A stretch of DNA of 64,000 nucleotides from Trichomonas vaginalis G3 (lineage: Eukaryota; Parabasalia; Trichomonadida; Trichomonadidae): positions 19,322,860-19,386,859 of the forward strand of contig NC_067204.1 of NCBI RefSeq assembly GCF_026262505.1, in the 5' to 3' direction. Below, piece after piece: positions 1 to 12,300 of this stretch; position 1 is the first letter of the stretch, and each line of letters begins with the position of its first letter. The notes under the pieces were generated by a model, which worked only from the letters and a program-made list of their open reading frames with translations, was not told where the DNA came from and did not search any database. Position numbers and translations under genes: made by a program.

Positions 1-299
1 TTTTATAATAAAATTTTTTGAGTCATTTTAAGAAGCACATATAATTTTTTGAATTTAAAAATTAAAGTAGTGTCAAACGAATTTATCACTTAATTTAATA
101 CTCAGATTTCTTAAAATTAATGAAAAAAAGGTTTTCTGAGAACTTTTGAGAATGGTTTTCAAATTCCATTATTGAAAATATATAGGTATTGTATGAAATT
201 CAAACTCTATATTTATTAAAATTCTAAATTTTTAATAAAATAACTTTTCAGAGGAATATGATTTTGAATGGTTGATTAATAAGTATAAAAATGTCTACG

Positions 300-626
300 A
301 TTTTAAGGAGGGAATTGTTCCTTATGAGGTATACATCATAACTATATACCTCATAAGGAACAATTCCCTCTTGATAGCTGGGAAACTTTCTCTGAATAAC
401 TTATCATTTGGAGAAAGTTCCCCAGCTATCTATTAGGAACTAAAGGCTATGAGGCACTGATTATATATTAGTGCCTCATAGCCTTTAGTTTCCTATTAAA
501 AACGAGAAAACTTGTTCGAAATGATAAACAATTTCGAACAAGTTTTCTCATTTTAAGGAGGGAATTGTTCCTTATGAGGTATACATCATAACTATATACC
601 TCATAAGGAACAATTCCCTCTTGATA
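300..626. repeat. Hairpin array A (five tandem long hairpins)
   Basis: Five near-contiguous inverted repeats lie at 308-370, 374-429, 435-494, 504-549 and 558-620. The first has a perfect 26-bp stem and an 11-nt loop, and the last is an identical copy of it. The second starts GCTGGGAAACTTTCTC, the third contains GGCTATGAGGCACT, and the fourth contains GAAAACTTGTTCGAAAT. Spacers between hairpins are only a few bases to about ten. The order matches the four-hairpin cycle of arrays B (44452-45385) and C (52289-53336), with diverged stem sequences. Its function is unknown. Confidence 0.85.
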
Positions 627-1002
627 TCCTGGATATTTTTGAATATATTTTTTTAATTAAAGTTCTCAAAAGTGTTATCAAAAGTGATTTTTTAAAAATA
701 TCTCCAATTAATTAACTAATTAAAAGTATTATATTTTTAAAATTAAATAGTTTTTCAATTTTTTTGAAGGAATTGAGATACTTCCCACGACAATAAAATT
801 GAGAGGTTTACATTATGACTGATCTTAGCATACAACATAATCATGATTAATACTATACGGTTAGTAAACAACATTATTTGGTCAAATATTTGTTAGGGGA
901 GATAAAACATCCGACTGATTGCGAAAACCAGAAGTTCGTTAATAGTAGATCCAAGGAAATACATTAAATTCATTGAAATTAATTAACGATCATGTGACAA
1001 AT

Positions 1003-1131
1003 GGGCGCGTAAAGGGTTGGCGTCCTAAGGCGTCCTGATGTAAACTATTCAATTTTTGAGAAGTTTACACCATAATTGAATAGTTTATGGCGTCCTGAGA
1101 GGAGATTTCAATGGGTATGGCGTCCTAAAAA
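1003..1131 (+). repeat. MULE left terminal inverted repeat with GGCGTCCT boxes
   Basis: The terminal region carries the octamer GGCGTCCT four times (two tandem copies at the tip, then two inner copies). An inner inverted repeat is built on TAAACTATTCAA and its complement. Repeated short boxes near MULE tips are typical transposase binding sites; that role is inferred here. The same block starts the truncated copy at 47761. Confidence 0.85.
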
Positions 1132-1861
1132 ATAGAAGAAAATGATTTTTTCTCGATTTTTCTAGAAATTGAATTTTTTAAAAAAGAAAAAAATCAAAAC
1201 GTATACATTCAAGAAAGACTATAAATGAAGATTTTTCTATTTTTTTTCATTCTAAAACATCTTTTTTTGGATAATTTTTTTTAATAAATATGTAAGAAAG
1301 ATTGAAGAAAAAGTAAATTTACTTTAAGAAAATTCGTTTTACATGATGTAAGACCCATAACAACTATAAATATTCAATTATTTAAAATAAAAAAAGAAAA
1401 ACAGATTAAATGTATCTCACATCAAAATCCATTGACCTAAGGATGTTAAGTTTCTGTTTTTAAAAGTTGATATTTTTTTTAATTTTAAGAAAATTAATAG
1501 CATGTTATTAGACAATAGGAGTGTAATGATATTGACTAAACAGAAATGAGAGAATAGAGATATAATTTTGATAAGCAATATTGCGAACAAATTCTGAAGT
1601 AAAATCGCGATCAATAATTGAAAATTACGATCATGTACTGAAAAATGACGATCGAATTGAATGAATAGAATTATATCTAAGAAAAAATAAATTGTATTTA
1701 GAAGATGAACAAAGAAAGGTGTATGCTAAAAATCATTTAACAATAAATGGAAATAAAACGAAATTGTTAAAAGAAAAAAATGAAAATTGTTAAATAATAT
1801 ATTATTTTTTAGTCATAAGAATAAAAATATAGTAGTTATAAAAGGAATTAGACTTCATATA

Positions 1862-4118
1862 TCAATTCTTTTTCTCTGTAGATGTGGAACGTTTGCTTTT
1901 CGATCTCTTTCGATGAACTTGAAAATATAAGTTATTATCGCTGAGAATCCTTTCCGAAATAGGAGCTTTACGTTTAGGAGGATTGTCGGATGAATTTTGT
2001 TTTTTATTGTTTGATTTTGTTGTTATGGAAGATTTTTTCTTATTTTTTTCAGAATTTTGCTTGCTATTAACTGAAACTTGTTTTGACGGCCCAACAATAG
2101 CATTTGTAGTAGGAAGAATTCCCAATAACGAGCGCATTTTCGATAATTGTTTTTCAATATGATCAAGAAGGTCCAGCTTATGTTCTAGATTACTAGACAT
2201 TTGATTTGTAGAAGGATGGTTTTGATTTTCTGGTTCTAAATCTGTAGAGTCTGCAATATTTGAATTTTCGGAGCGAATTGGAGCATCTGAACCTTGATTT
2301 GTATCGGCTTGCTCAAAATTAGTTTGAATTGGAGTGGATGAATTAAAATCTGGATGATTTAATGTTTCATTAAATAATGCCATAATTTTTTCTCTTTTTT
2401 CATTAATAAACTTAGTGATCATTGTATCTTTATCTGTTAGATCGATCGATTTGAGTATATCTGCATCATGAACTGGAATATTTTCGAACAATGAACTCGA
2501 TTCTATGGAACCATATGGAGAAATCTCGTTCTGAGCCAAAGAAAGATCACTTACGTTGTATTGTTTGATAGAAAAAATTGTTTTCTCAAGTTCTTTTTGA
2601 AAGCAGTCAAGAATATAATTTTTGTAGCTATCAGTGATAACGGTTTTTATATGGCGCTCGATCTTCTGGTTATTTTTGATGGCGTTATATTTATCTAATT
2701 GGATTTGAGATATCTTCTTAATAGCTTCATAAATGTTTGGATGTTTTAACGAAGAAAATTCTGAATGCATACTCTCGAGGCAATCATTAGTGAATATTGC
2801 AGTTGCATTATTATATTGAGAAGATTATTAAATTGTAGTGCGGCAACCAAACTTTGTTGAAATAATCAATATAATCTTTGATCGAATCAACTTTATTTTG
2901 ATTAATTATATGCATTGTAAGTACAAATTCTTCATGAGACATGAATGGAGTAATAGAATATAGCTTAAATAAAGAATTTTGTAAAGTATTGAAATTTTTT
3001 GTATAAAGTGCTACAAGTTTCCTGTGTAAAGCTTGTTTGAAATGAAATAGGCATCCAATTATACGGACTTTAGGGAAAATTTGTTGAAGTGCCTCTATCA
3101 TTCCCTTTTCAAAATCACAATGAATTTGAATTAGCTTTGAAAATTGAATACCCTTGACAGTAAAAATATATTCAAATGCCTTCTTATAAGATTCAAATGT
3201 GCGGTTTTTCATGAATATAAATAAAAGTGGTAGATATTGATTTGTTGAAGGTTCACAAATCATAATTGTTAGCATCTGTCCTTTTTGAAAATGTTTTGGT
3301 GTAATTTTAAAAGTTCCATCGCAAAATAAATCTGTGGCTTCTTTTGCAAATTGAATTGCCTTCTCAAAACCAAAAAACATCGTCTCACAATTTGCTTGAA
3401 AATCATGGCCAATGAAAAACTGCTCGCCATTTATTAAACAAAAATTAGCAATTTCATCGTCTGTAATTTTTTCTCCAACAGAAAATTTTCTGGACTTATT
3501 ATAAACTTCCCTGACCAATGAATCTTTAATTAATGGGTTTTCATCAGTACCAACAGCAAGTTCTGTCATAAATTTTTTAATCTGCTGAAAAGTGCCGTTG
3601 TCTTCAGAAAATTTTGCCATTGCCTTATTGTATATTTCTGTCAGAGTCATTGATTTATGAAGATCATTTTTTTCATTTTGTAACTTTTTAAATTGTCTGC
3701 ATTCGGGTATATGTTCCTTTTGTAAATCTTCGGAAACTGAACTGTTCTCAATTTTAACTAAATAACGTGCTTGACAAGAATGATCGATGCAACGGTAGTA
3801 ACGTTCAATATTATTTGAATTAATAATATTTGTATGATCATGCGAATAAAGCATATCTTTGCGAACAATTGTATCAGGATATTTTCCAGTAACTGCGGGA
3901 ATATTTTTAACTGCAATATAACTAAAATATCTTCTGACAGCTTTAGATTCATTTTCGGCGTATTTAATATTAAAATATTGAAGAACTTGTTTGATTATAT
4001 TCGTTTTTTCATCTCTCGATGTTGATTTTTGGTATTTATCAGATTGTTCCCTGATAAATATTTTATTTTCGTCTGTAAAGTTTGCTCTTTTTTGATTAAA
4101 TATAGATGATTTTCCCAT
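1862..4118 (-). pseudogene. MULE transposase, split by one frameshift
   Basis: Two minus-strand frames, 4118-2811 (435 aa) and 2770-1862 (302 aa from its first Met), form one transposase. The N-terminal region has a FLYWCH/WRKY-GCM1-like zinc finger (CIDHSC then HIPEC, about residues 109-142). The MULE DDE core follows: first Asp in LFCDGTFK, second Asp in IHCDFEKG, and the C-x2-H motif CLFHF. The third acidic motif, TNDCLES, with the catalytic Glu at 2774-2776, lies in the second frame just upstream of its first Met, so one frameshift lies at about 2820-2835. The C-terminus is long, Ser/Asn-rich and basic (KRSKSKR), a likely nuclear localisation tail. As it stands it should make no complete transposase unless a frameshift or sequencing error explains the break. 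The family call is firm. Confidence 0.87.
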
Positions 4119-4170
4119 TAAAAAATGAAATGATGCAAAATTTACGAAAACCGTTCGAAAATTGAATCAA

Positions 4171-4570
4171 AAATGAAAAGTAATACTTAAATGAGGAATT
4201 CTTTGAGATATTGGTCTTAGATTGAATGTAGCGTCATTCTTATATAGAATATATATTCATATCATCGGAAATATGATAAAAAGCATATAATAAATGTCAA
4301 AAAAGTGAACAAATAAGCAAAGATATTTTTTAAAAAACAATGAAAAGTAATACTTAAATGAGGAATTCTTTGAGATATTGGTCTTAGATTGAATGTAGCG
4401 TCATTCTTATATAGAATATATATTCATATCATCGGAAATATGATAAAAAGCATATAATAAATGTCAAAAAAGTGAACAAATAAGCAAAGATATTTTTTAA
4501 AAAACAATGAAAAGTAATACTTAAATGAGGAATTCTTTGAGATATTGGTCTTAGATTGAATGTAGCGTCA
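4171..4570. repeat. 167-bp tandem repeat between divergent MULE genes
   Basis: A 167-bp unit is repeated about 2.4 times; TGAAAAGTAATACTTAAATG begins at 4174, 4341 and 4508. The block separates the transposase start (4118, minus) from the passenger gene start (4619, plus), so it likely holds both promoters. TCA-type initiator-like steps such as TAGCGTCATTC and GCGTCACAATT occur in each unit. Confidence 0.85.
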
Positions 4571-4618
4571 CAATTTCACAAATATAATTTACTATACAAT
4601 TTTATTCATTTTTTTAAA

Positions 4619-5722
4619 ATGGCTGACGACAGTCTGTATCAACTAACTCAACTAGTCAAGCATAATGATTATTCTTCGGATTCATTAAATCAACTTTATC
4701 AATGCATAAGTACAATGACAGAAAGATCAATTGGATGCTTGAATTGGGATAAATTTTTCAAAAAAATCACAGTGACTGATGAAGTTCTTTTACATTTTTT
4801 AGCATCCGTTTTAAACATTGAAAAGATATCAGAATGTTTCAAGGATTCTATTTTTTATCACAATATTAATCTTGAAAAATTCAGTAATTTAACTGAAACA
4901 GAACAACAAATTTTAAATTCCTACAAAGCGGATAAATTTACATATTACATAATGTGCTCACAAATTGTAAAATCAAACTGGAACAATTTATCCCAAACTT
5001 TAGTTAATATTGCAAATCAATATTTGCCATTTTTAGATGAAGAAAAGCAAATATATATATTTACTGAAATAACTGGCAATTATCAAAATTTTGAAATTTC
5101 AGTTGCAAACTTGTTACTTTTTTATGAAAACAATGAAGAAAAATTAAGCAACTGTTTTAATTTAACATTGTTCCAGCAAATTTATTCCAAAAATGGAATC
5201 GAGCAAATGATATTTTTTGCTGCAAATACAATTTGTTGCAATAACACTTCTATCAATTTTTACAATCTCCTTGAAATTGAAGAAATGAATCCATTTGATT
5301 TTTTTTATTTCTCAATTCAATATAAAGAGATATTAAATTGCGATGATTTTCCAAAAGTTACAGAAGTAATCACAGGTTTAATCTCAGCTTCAAATATTAA
5401 TGCTATTATGCGAATTTGCCAAAAAATTTTGGATAAAATTACATTTTATAAATGTAATTATTGCCATATTACCTCAATATGGAATTTTATCACAAATGCA
5501 GCAATAATTCTTCCTGATGAAGATTTATTAATCAAATTATTAAAATTCATAGAAAAAACAGAAAAAGCAACAGATGAATTATTCGAACCGGAGAATGATT
5601 TGGGTTTCTATGAATATTTAAATTCGATTTTCTCAGATATTACATCTGCGAGAAATAAGCAATTTCTCTTGGAATTTCTAAATACCCATGAAGATGACTT
5701 CACTTATGATCAAACATTGTGA
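4619..5722 (+). CDS. MULE-carried alpha-helical protein (passenger gene)
   Basis: This is a 367-aa protein beginning MADDSLYQLTQL. I take the ATG at 4619 because the upstream in-frame extension has no ATG, and the homologous copy at 20309-21416 begins at the same Met. The sequence is rich in predicted helices with regularly spaced Leu/Ile/Phe, reminiscent of HEAT or armadillo-like repeats, but no family is recognised. There is no signal peptide or membrane segment. It is transcribed away from the transposase across the shared 167-bp repeat. Presence in two separate MULE copies argues it is a regular component of this subfamily (second transposition protein or a captured host gene), not a chance capture. 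Function is unknown. Confidence 0.72.
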   Translation: MADDSLYQLTQLVKHNDYSSDSLNQLYQCISTMTERSIGCLNWDKFFKKITVTDEVLLHFLASVLNIEKISECFKDSIFYHNINLEKFSNLTETEQQILNSYKADKFTYYIMCSQIVKSNWNNLSQTLVNIANQYLPFLDEEKQIYIFTEITGNYQNFEISVANLLLFYENNEEKLSNCFNLTLFQQIYSKNGIEQMIFFAANTICCNNTSINFYNLLEIEEMNPFDFFYFSIQYKEILNCDDFPKVTEVITGLISASNINAIMRICQKILDKITFYKCNYCHITSIWNFITNAAIILPDEDLLIKLLKFIEKTEKATDELFEPENDLGFYEYLNSIFSDITSARNKQFLLEFLNTHEDDFTYDQTL

Positions 5723-6369
5723 GGTCATTTTTGATCAACAAATTAATTGAAATTCCGATCAAAAAAAAATTCACAAATTGGATCAAAAAATCGAATCTCA
5801 AGTTAAAAATAAAAAATTTCTACATTTTTATCAAATTTAGATTTTTTTTCAAATCATGCGAATTGATTGAATAATTGCATATTTTATCCCATGCATCTAG
5901 AAGTATGTGTAATATTTTTGCTTTCATCAAGAAATTGTCGAATTTGATCTTAATTTTTTTTGAAAAATATACTTTTAGAAAAAGAAATAGTGATTGAATA
6001 GCTGCCCATGCTGTAAAAGGGTTATTTTTACAAGTAAAAAATTGTTATTTTTCGAGCAAGTCGAGGCTTTTTTACCATCTTATTTTTGAAAAATTTACGA
6101 AAAATTATATCTGAAAAAACGCTTCATTTTGATATCTTACAATGATAAAATACCAATGTTGCTGGGATATAATAGCTACACCTGGACATCTACTACATTA
6201 ATGCGTATGACAGGTAAAGTTGATTTCAAAAGTATAGCCTGGAAAGATTACAATAAATCAACGATAATTCAAAAAAATTTCTTATAAGTTAACATAATAA
6301 AAATTTAATTTTTATATTGCTTGTATTATACTTAAGTATATAATATATTTAAATCTTAGAATGAAAATT
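5723..6369. other. Non-coding subterminal region of MULE
   Basis: AT-rich DNA between the passenger gene and the right terminal repeat, with no credible ORF. The same stretch recurs, inverted, at about 19660-20305 in the second MULE copy, with few differences. Confidence 0.7.
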
Positions 6370-6495
6370 CGGGACGCCCTAGCTATTCAATTTTCCCTTA
6401 GGACGCCCATAAACCTCTCAAAAATGTGATGTAAATATCACAATTTTGAGAAATTTACATCAGGACGCCTTAGGACGCCAACCCCCTTTTTTACC
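6370..6495 (-). repeat. MULE right terminal inverted repeat
   Basis: The minus strand reads GGGGGTTGGCGTCCTAAGGC, matching the left end. Four copies of the GGACGCC box occur, plus an internal palindrome around TGATGTAAATATCACA. It ends directly at the second copy of the 9-bp target duplication. Confidence 0.88.
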
Positions 6496-6504
6496 GTGAC
6501 AAAT

Positions 6505-7314
6505 TAAGATCATAACGAATACTCTTAACATCCGCTTTTGCATCTATTGTGTTTACTCATGCGCTAATGATCACAACAATTTTGTCGAGAATTTAGCTAA
6601 AAATTTGCAAATCTGCTTTTTCTCACATCAGAACCAACATCATTGATAGCTTTCCGTAAATACTCTTTGTTGATCGTTGTAAAATCACAAAATGTAGGTT
6701 CCACCAAAATCCAATAAGTGAGGGTTTACAAAATGTTATAATGCAAGCCGTTTGAAAATAATTATTGTATCAATCATATCAAAAACATTAAGTAGAGATA
6801 TTCAAATACGAAGTCTGTCTTAAAAATTTTGAAAATTACATCAGCTTAAGCACATGTTATGATTTTAGGAAGGTTATGCATAATAGCAGCTTCAAAAATG
6901 TCTCCAATCTCGAATAGCATCTTAGAATTTTTATTTGAAGGCAAAAATCAGTTTCATACAAAAAGATTGCCCTCTAAAAACGTCAAAATGAAATTAGATT
7001 AAACAGATTGAAATTCATGAGTCACTGTGAAAGTTCACCCACAGAAGATGATATAACAAATAATTGTCGGTTGCCAAAATATCAATTTATCGTTGTTTCT
7101 AGGATAAACGGCAATTATATTTTATCGCCATATTCAAATCTGGGGAACAATGATTGTCAAGAATTAATTCCCAAACAAACGTCAAAAACACTCAATATTT
7201 AGTGCAATTTTTCAATGGTTCTGTCTACCAGTTATCTGAAATTCAAATTAAAGTCAAATTGACGTAAGAAAAAAGCATGATAATTAACAGTTTTACTAAC
7301 ATACAAAAATAAAC
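6505..7314. other. Intergenic region without a supported gene
   Basis: About 800 bases of AT-rich DNA. A 64-codon plus-strand frame at 7008-7202 has no recognisable motif and no close initiator box. I do not call it a gene. Confidence 0.6.
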
Positions 7315-8814
7315 TTATATCTTATTTTTCTTGTTTTCTCGCAAAAATGCAGTTAAAGAATCAGAATATGAAGACAAGTCTTTGATGGCAATTTGCTCAT
7401 CTTTGTGCTGTCGCTCTAGCTTTTCTATTTGCTCGGTTAATGTTCTCTTTTTCAATTCATTTTGTTCACAAATCTGAGCGAAATCTTCTGTCGGCTTATC
7501 TTCTTTCTTTATGGCATGTTTTAATAACGATATTTTCTTCTCAAGTTTCTCCTTTTTTTCTTTCATTCTGATCATTTCTCTAATTGTTTTGTCATCTGTA
7601 AGTGTTTTCAGTTTTTCTTCTCTTATTTGGAGGTCCTCTTCAGTTGCATCCAATCGATCTGTGATGTTTTTGAGTGAAACTCTCCATTGTTCAACTTCAT
7701 TATTTAATTGAATAATTTCAGGTTTTTCTTTCATCATTAAATCATTTAAATTATGTTGAAGATCGTTTTTGAGACGTGATTGCTGGCCATTACTTTTGCT
7801 TGTTGATTGTATTACTGATTGAATTCTCTCGATTTCTTTTCTTTTGGAATTTATTTGTGTATCACAGTGTTCTATATCAATGTTGATTTCTGATTCCTGA
7901 AATATTGCTTTTTCAGAGCGTAATTCTTCATTGGCAAGCTGACTTTGAGCTAATTCCAATTCTTTTTTTGCATCTTCCATTTGTTGATCAGCAACAGCCT
8001 GTTTTTGAAGAAGAGTCAGAATATTATCCTTAGAAACTTCAATATTATAAAGTGTTTCTCTGAGTTCTTTGCTAGTTTTAGGAAGAGGACCGATATAATC
8101 AGTAATTGCATATTGATTTAAATCGAACCCTTCCATAATTCGTGATAGTTCATGCTTCACTGTATCCCACGATATGGCGCCTTCAAATATTTTGATATCT
8201 TCTTTTACAGTATCCATAAATTCAGGAAATTCTGTTTCAGATATAACGAGTTTAGAATCATTCTCTGATATCGAAGTAAGCGCGTTATCTACTTTATCAT
8301 TTAGTTTCGTAATCTGTTCTGAGATTCTCAGATTTTGAGTATCGAAAAGAGTAACTTCTTCAACACTCTCAGTAGATAAAGAATCTATTGGTCCGGTATT
8401 TCGAAAAGTTTGATCGACTTCTCTTTGTTTTTGTATTAATACGTTATACTTTTGTTGGGCTTCATTTAGACGGAATTTTGTTTCTATATTAGGTTTTGGA
8501 TATTGAGTTGTCTTAGATAATAGATCTTGTAGCTGCTGCATTGCCATAAAATTTTCTTGTTGAATTGCAGCGAGCTTTTGAGACATTTCGTTAGATTTTT
8601 TCATTGCTATTTCAATCATATATGCTATTTGATTTGACTCTTTTTCTAGATTCTTCCTTTCAACATAACTATTATAAATTCTACCATTTAAGCGATTTAT
8701 ATCAGCCTCAAGACACATTGAATATGTTTGAAGATCCCTAATAGTTGCATAAATTGTCGTTTGTGTTGACCCAAGCCTTCCCGTTAACGGTGAACGCTTG
8801 GGTGAATAGATCAT
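7315..8814 (-). CDS. Long coiled-coil protein (possible IFT74-like)
   Basis: A 499-aa protein from the ATG at 8814 (MIYSPKRSPLTGRLG); the frame is open further upstream but without an ATG. A short basic Ser/Pro-rich head is followed by almost continuous heptad-type coiled coil broken around residues 150-260, then more coiled coil to the basic end (ENKKNKI). There is no signal peptide or transmembrane segment, so it is likely cytoskeletal. The basic head containing GLTGR-like SPLTGRLG followed by an all-coiled-coil body resembles intraflagellar transport protein IFT74, and trichomonads are flagellated. Coiled coils match many families by composition alone, so this is only a suggestion. It stands alone between a MULE and a MITE. 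Confidence 0.75.
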   Translation of the reverse strand: MIYSPKRSPLTGRLGSTQTTIYATIRDLQTYSMCLEADINRLNGRIYNSYVERKNLEKESNQIAYMIEIAMKKSNEMSQKLAAIQQENFMAMQQLQDLLSKTTQYPKPNIETKFRLNEAQQKYNVLIQKQREVDQTFRNTGPIDSLSTESVEEVTLFDTQNLRISEQITKLNDKVDNALTSISENDSKLVISETEFPEFMDTVKEDIKIFEGAISWDTVKHELSRIMEGFDLNQYAITDYIGPLPKTSKELRETLYNIEVSKDNILTLLQKQAVADQQMEDAKKELELAQSQLANEELRSEKAIFQESEINIDIEHCDTQINSKRKEIERIQSVIQSTSKSNGQQSRLKNDLQHNLNDLMMKEKPEIIQLNNEVEQWRVSLKNITDRLDATEEDLQIREEKLKTLTDDKTIREMIRMKEKKEKLEKKISLLKHAIKKEDKPTEDFAQICEQNELKKRTLTEQIEKLERQHKDEQIAIKDLSSYSDSLTAFLRENKKNKI

Positions 8815-8956
8815 TTTGGAATGTTTTTTTGAAAAATTCTTACAATCAGAGATAAACCCAATTTCAATCAAAAATTTTGTGGTATATAAAATCGCATCTG
8901 ACAATTTTGGTTTACATGTAAAAATGGATTATTTTTAGTCAAAACACAAAATAGTT

Positions 8957-9080
8957 AAGGGCGCACTTACGCCCATCTAACTTCAATTCAAATTTTTGAC
9001 AACTGGCGTGAAGCGTAATTGAAAATTAACCTTAAACATCTGAATTGAAGGCCCTGTCATAGTGGCATAAGTGCATCCTT
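8957..9080. mobile_element. Small MITE, copy 1 (about 124 bp)
   Basis: The ends are inverted: AAGGGCGCACTTACGCC on the left, and AAGGATGCACTTATGCC when the right end is read on the other strand. The inside reads TTTTGACAACTGGCGTGAAG. Related copies lie at 13871-14489 and 14490-14596. It has no coding capacity, so it is probably mobilised by a transposase elsewhere. Confidence 0.8.
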
Positions 9081-9386
9081 AAAAGTAATACAATTTCCGG
9101 TCATAGAGAACCAAATTTTAGAAATTTCATAATTTTGATCTGAAATTTCCTAGAAAAACTGGCCTACTTTAAGTGTATGGTCTTGGAATAGCCTACTATT
9201 GTCATTACCTGAGGACATATTGCTCAAAAGCATAGCAAAAAGGCTGATAGAGCACTCAACTTTGAATTAAGACGGTTTGTTGATTCAATTTTGTGATCAA
9301 TTCAAATCAACAAATTTATAATTAGACAAGAATTCCAAAATAGATTCGCTTTTGAGACTCCGCTTCGCTCCGTCTCAAAATTGACT
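9081..9386. other. Intergenic, 3' side of the ankyrin gene
   Basis: No gene seen. It contains a short inverted stretch around GCGAAGCGGAGTCTCAAAAG (minus strand), just beyond the stop of the ankyrin gene, that could mark its 3' end. Confidence 0.5.
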
Positions 9387-12300
9387 CTATTTTGTTAAAA
9401 TTTTGTCTAATAACCACAAAAACAATAAAATCGGTCCAAATACTGCTACTATTATTAATAGATTAATTGTACAACACTTTAACCCACTACAAAATTTATT
9501 GCATCTTCTTTGTCGTATTAAATATCTAGGTGTTACTCCATGAAAATCTTCTTCGTTAATATCTGCACCTTCAGAAATCAGAAGTTTTTTTATTGATTTA
9601 TACTCATAGTATTCACCAACTGCAAAATTAAGAGCTGTTTTCCCTTCATAAGTTTTAGCTTTGATATCAGCACCATGAGTAATAAGGAATTTACAACATT
9701 TTTCATCATTTTTACCAGCTAAAATATGAAGAGCTGTTTTTCCTTCATAATCTGCAATATTGACATCTGCACCCTGCGAAATGAGACATTCAATTACTTC
9801 AAAAAAAGAACCATCAGCAGCATAATGAATAAGTGCTCTTCCTTGATGATCTCTTGCATTAATATCTGCACCGTGTGAGATAAGAAGTGTAATCATTTGT
9901 GGCACTTCCATATATTTCAAAGAAATATAATGGAGAGGAGTTCTTTCTAGATTATCTCTTAAATTGACGTCTGCACCATGTGATAGAAGCAGCTGAGCCA
10001 TCTCTTGATGGTTTTTTGACACTGAATAATGTAGTGCTGAGCATCCTTCATTATTTCTCAAATTTACATTAACACCATTTAAAAGAAGTTGTTCAGCCAT
10101 TGCGGTATAATTTTTATTTGAAGAAATATGAAGTGCAGACTCACCATCAAAATTTTTGGCATCGATTTCAATTCCATTTAATATCAAAAATCTTGCCGTT
10201 GTTACTGAATTATAACTTGCAGCAAAATGAAGAGCTGTAGAATAAGTTAAATCTCGTTCTAGAATAAAAGCTCCATGTGAGTAAAGATATCCTATTACCG
10301 AATCGTTTCTTAGTTTGGCAGCATAAAAAAGTGCTGTCCTTCCGTTATCATCTTTTTCATTAATATTAACTCCCTTTGATAGTAAAATTTCTATAATTTC
10401 AAGGTTATTTTGTTCAACGGCAAGTTGAAGATAAGTTTCTCCTAGATAAAGTGGTTTATCAATATTTGCATTATGTGAGAGAAGAAGATTAACCATTTTC
10501 GGATTCTTATTAATAATAGCATAATAGAGGGCAGTACTCCTCTCATGATCGAAGTTATTAATTGTAGCACCAGATAAGATTAGGAACTTTGCAATCTCGA
10601 GATTATCATTTTGACATGCATATATTAAAGCAGTTTTTCCACTTTTATCATAAGCATTAATATCACCTCCATTTGAGATAATGAAATTTATAAATTCACT
10701 GTTGTTGTTTATAACAGCAAGATGAATTGCAGTTCTTCCATCCTTACTTTTGCTATTTAAGTCTGTTCCACGTTCGATCAGATATTTTACAATTTCTGTA
10801 TAATTATTTTCAAATGCAATATAAAGTGGAGTAACTCCATCATTATCTGATATATTTATATCTGCTTTATATGATATTAAAAGCTTTGCTGCTTCAAAAT
10901 TTTTAAATAATTCTGCATAATGAAGAGATGTTCGTCCACTATAATCTATTGCGTTGATATCTGCTCCATGAGTTATCAGAAATTCGAGTGTATCATTAGA
11001 TTGATGCAAAACTGCAAAATGAAGAGGTATTTTGCCATCTATTGTCCTTGCATTTATATTTGCCCCATGAGATAATAGAATTTCAGCAATATCCTTATTA
11101 TTCATCCATAAGGCGAGATGAAGAGGACAACAACCATAATTTAAATTTCTAGAATTAATATCTATTTCTTGTTGAATATAAGAATTTGTTTCACTATTAT
11201 TCTGAATGTCTAAATTATATGAGAATAGAAGTTCTATCACTTCTTTACTATTGTTAAAAACTGCATAATGAAGTGCCGACTCGTGATTTTCATCATATAA
11301 ATTGATATCTGCACCATGTGTGATTAGAAGTTCTGCAATTGTGACGTTATTGTTGATTGCTGCATAATGCAGAGCAGTAACTTTCTGGTCATTTTGTGCA
11401 TTTACATTGACTCCATGTTCTATGAAAATTTCTGCCAACTCGGTATTATTGTTCATCGCAGCATTATGGAGGACAGTTTGGCCTGCAATTGTCATTAAAT
11501 TGACATTTGCACCATTATCAATAAGAAAATTCACAGTTTCAATGTTGTTATTCAAGGTCGCCAAATATAACGGCGTTTCTTTATTTTTATTTTTAGAATC
11601 TATTTTGGAACCATGAGCTATCAATGTTTTGACAGTTTGAATATTTTTACATTTTGAGGCTATATGAAGTGCTGTGTCTCCATTTATATTTTCTTTATTA
11701 ACATTGATCCCATGAGATAATAAGAATTCGACCATTTTTGAATAGTTATTTTTTACTGAAAGATGGAGAGCGCTATCTCCTTCTTCTGTTTTGGAATTGA
11801 TCTTCGCACCATGAGAAAGTAGATGCACCATTAAACATTGTGAATTAAATAGTGCTGCATATGGGAAACATTTATTTATATCTTTCGTTTGATCAAGATA
11901 AACTAAAAATGCATGAAGATTGTTGTATTCACAACATTCTCTTAAATCTATTTGTAAGTTGTATTCTCGTATTAAGAAAGAGACAAAGTCGATGTTATGT
12001 GAAATTATTGCATATTTCATGCATTTTTGAGTTGGTACTTGATATCTTAAGCATTCATTCATTATGTCTGGAACACCACTCAAAAACGAAAATTTGAGAC
12101 ACTTTTTAGTGATGTCTGGTTGATACTGTTCTTTCAAAAACTTGAAACACTTTACAGATCCATAATAGCAACATAACTCAAGTAATGAGTATCCTTTTGA
12201 TGAAAATGGATAAAAATCATTTATCATCCTCCGTTTAATTTTGAATCCTTCTCTTTCGGTGAATGAAACAAATGATTGTTTGTCATCATTCATGATTGCT

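Larger units (their letters stand above)
1003..6495. mobile_element. Complete Mutator-like (MULE) DNA transposon, copy 1
   Basis: The element is bounded by a perfect 9-bp target duplication, GTGACAAAT, at 994-1002 and 6496-6504, the size expected for MULEs. Its ends are inverted: the left reads GGGTTGGCGTCCTAAGGCGT and the right, on the opposite strand, reads the same after a short variable tip. It holds a transposase gene on the minus strand (split by one frameshift) and a divergent passenger gene on the plus strand, separated by a 167-bp tandem repeat. Partial relatives lie at 19534-21483 and 47761-49279. Clean ends and an intact target duplication suggest fairly recent insertion. Confidence 0.93.

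Noticed and set aside
300-626. CRISPR array
   Set aside because: Repeats are long inverted hairpins in a eukaryotic genome, without direct-repeat/spacer layout or cas genes.
1417-1614. 65-codon minus-strand frame in the MULE left region
   Set aside because: Low-complexity Leu/Ile-rich AT sequence, no motif, lies downstream of the transposase. Chance frame.
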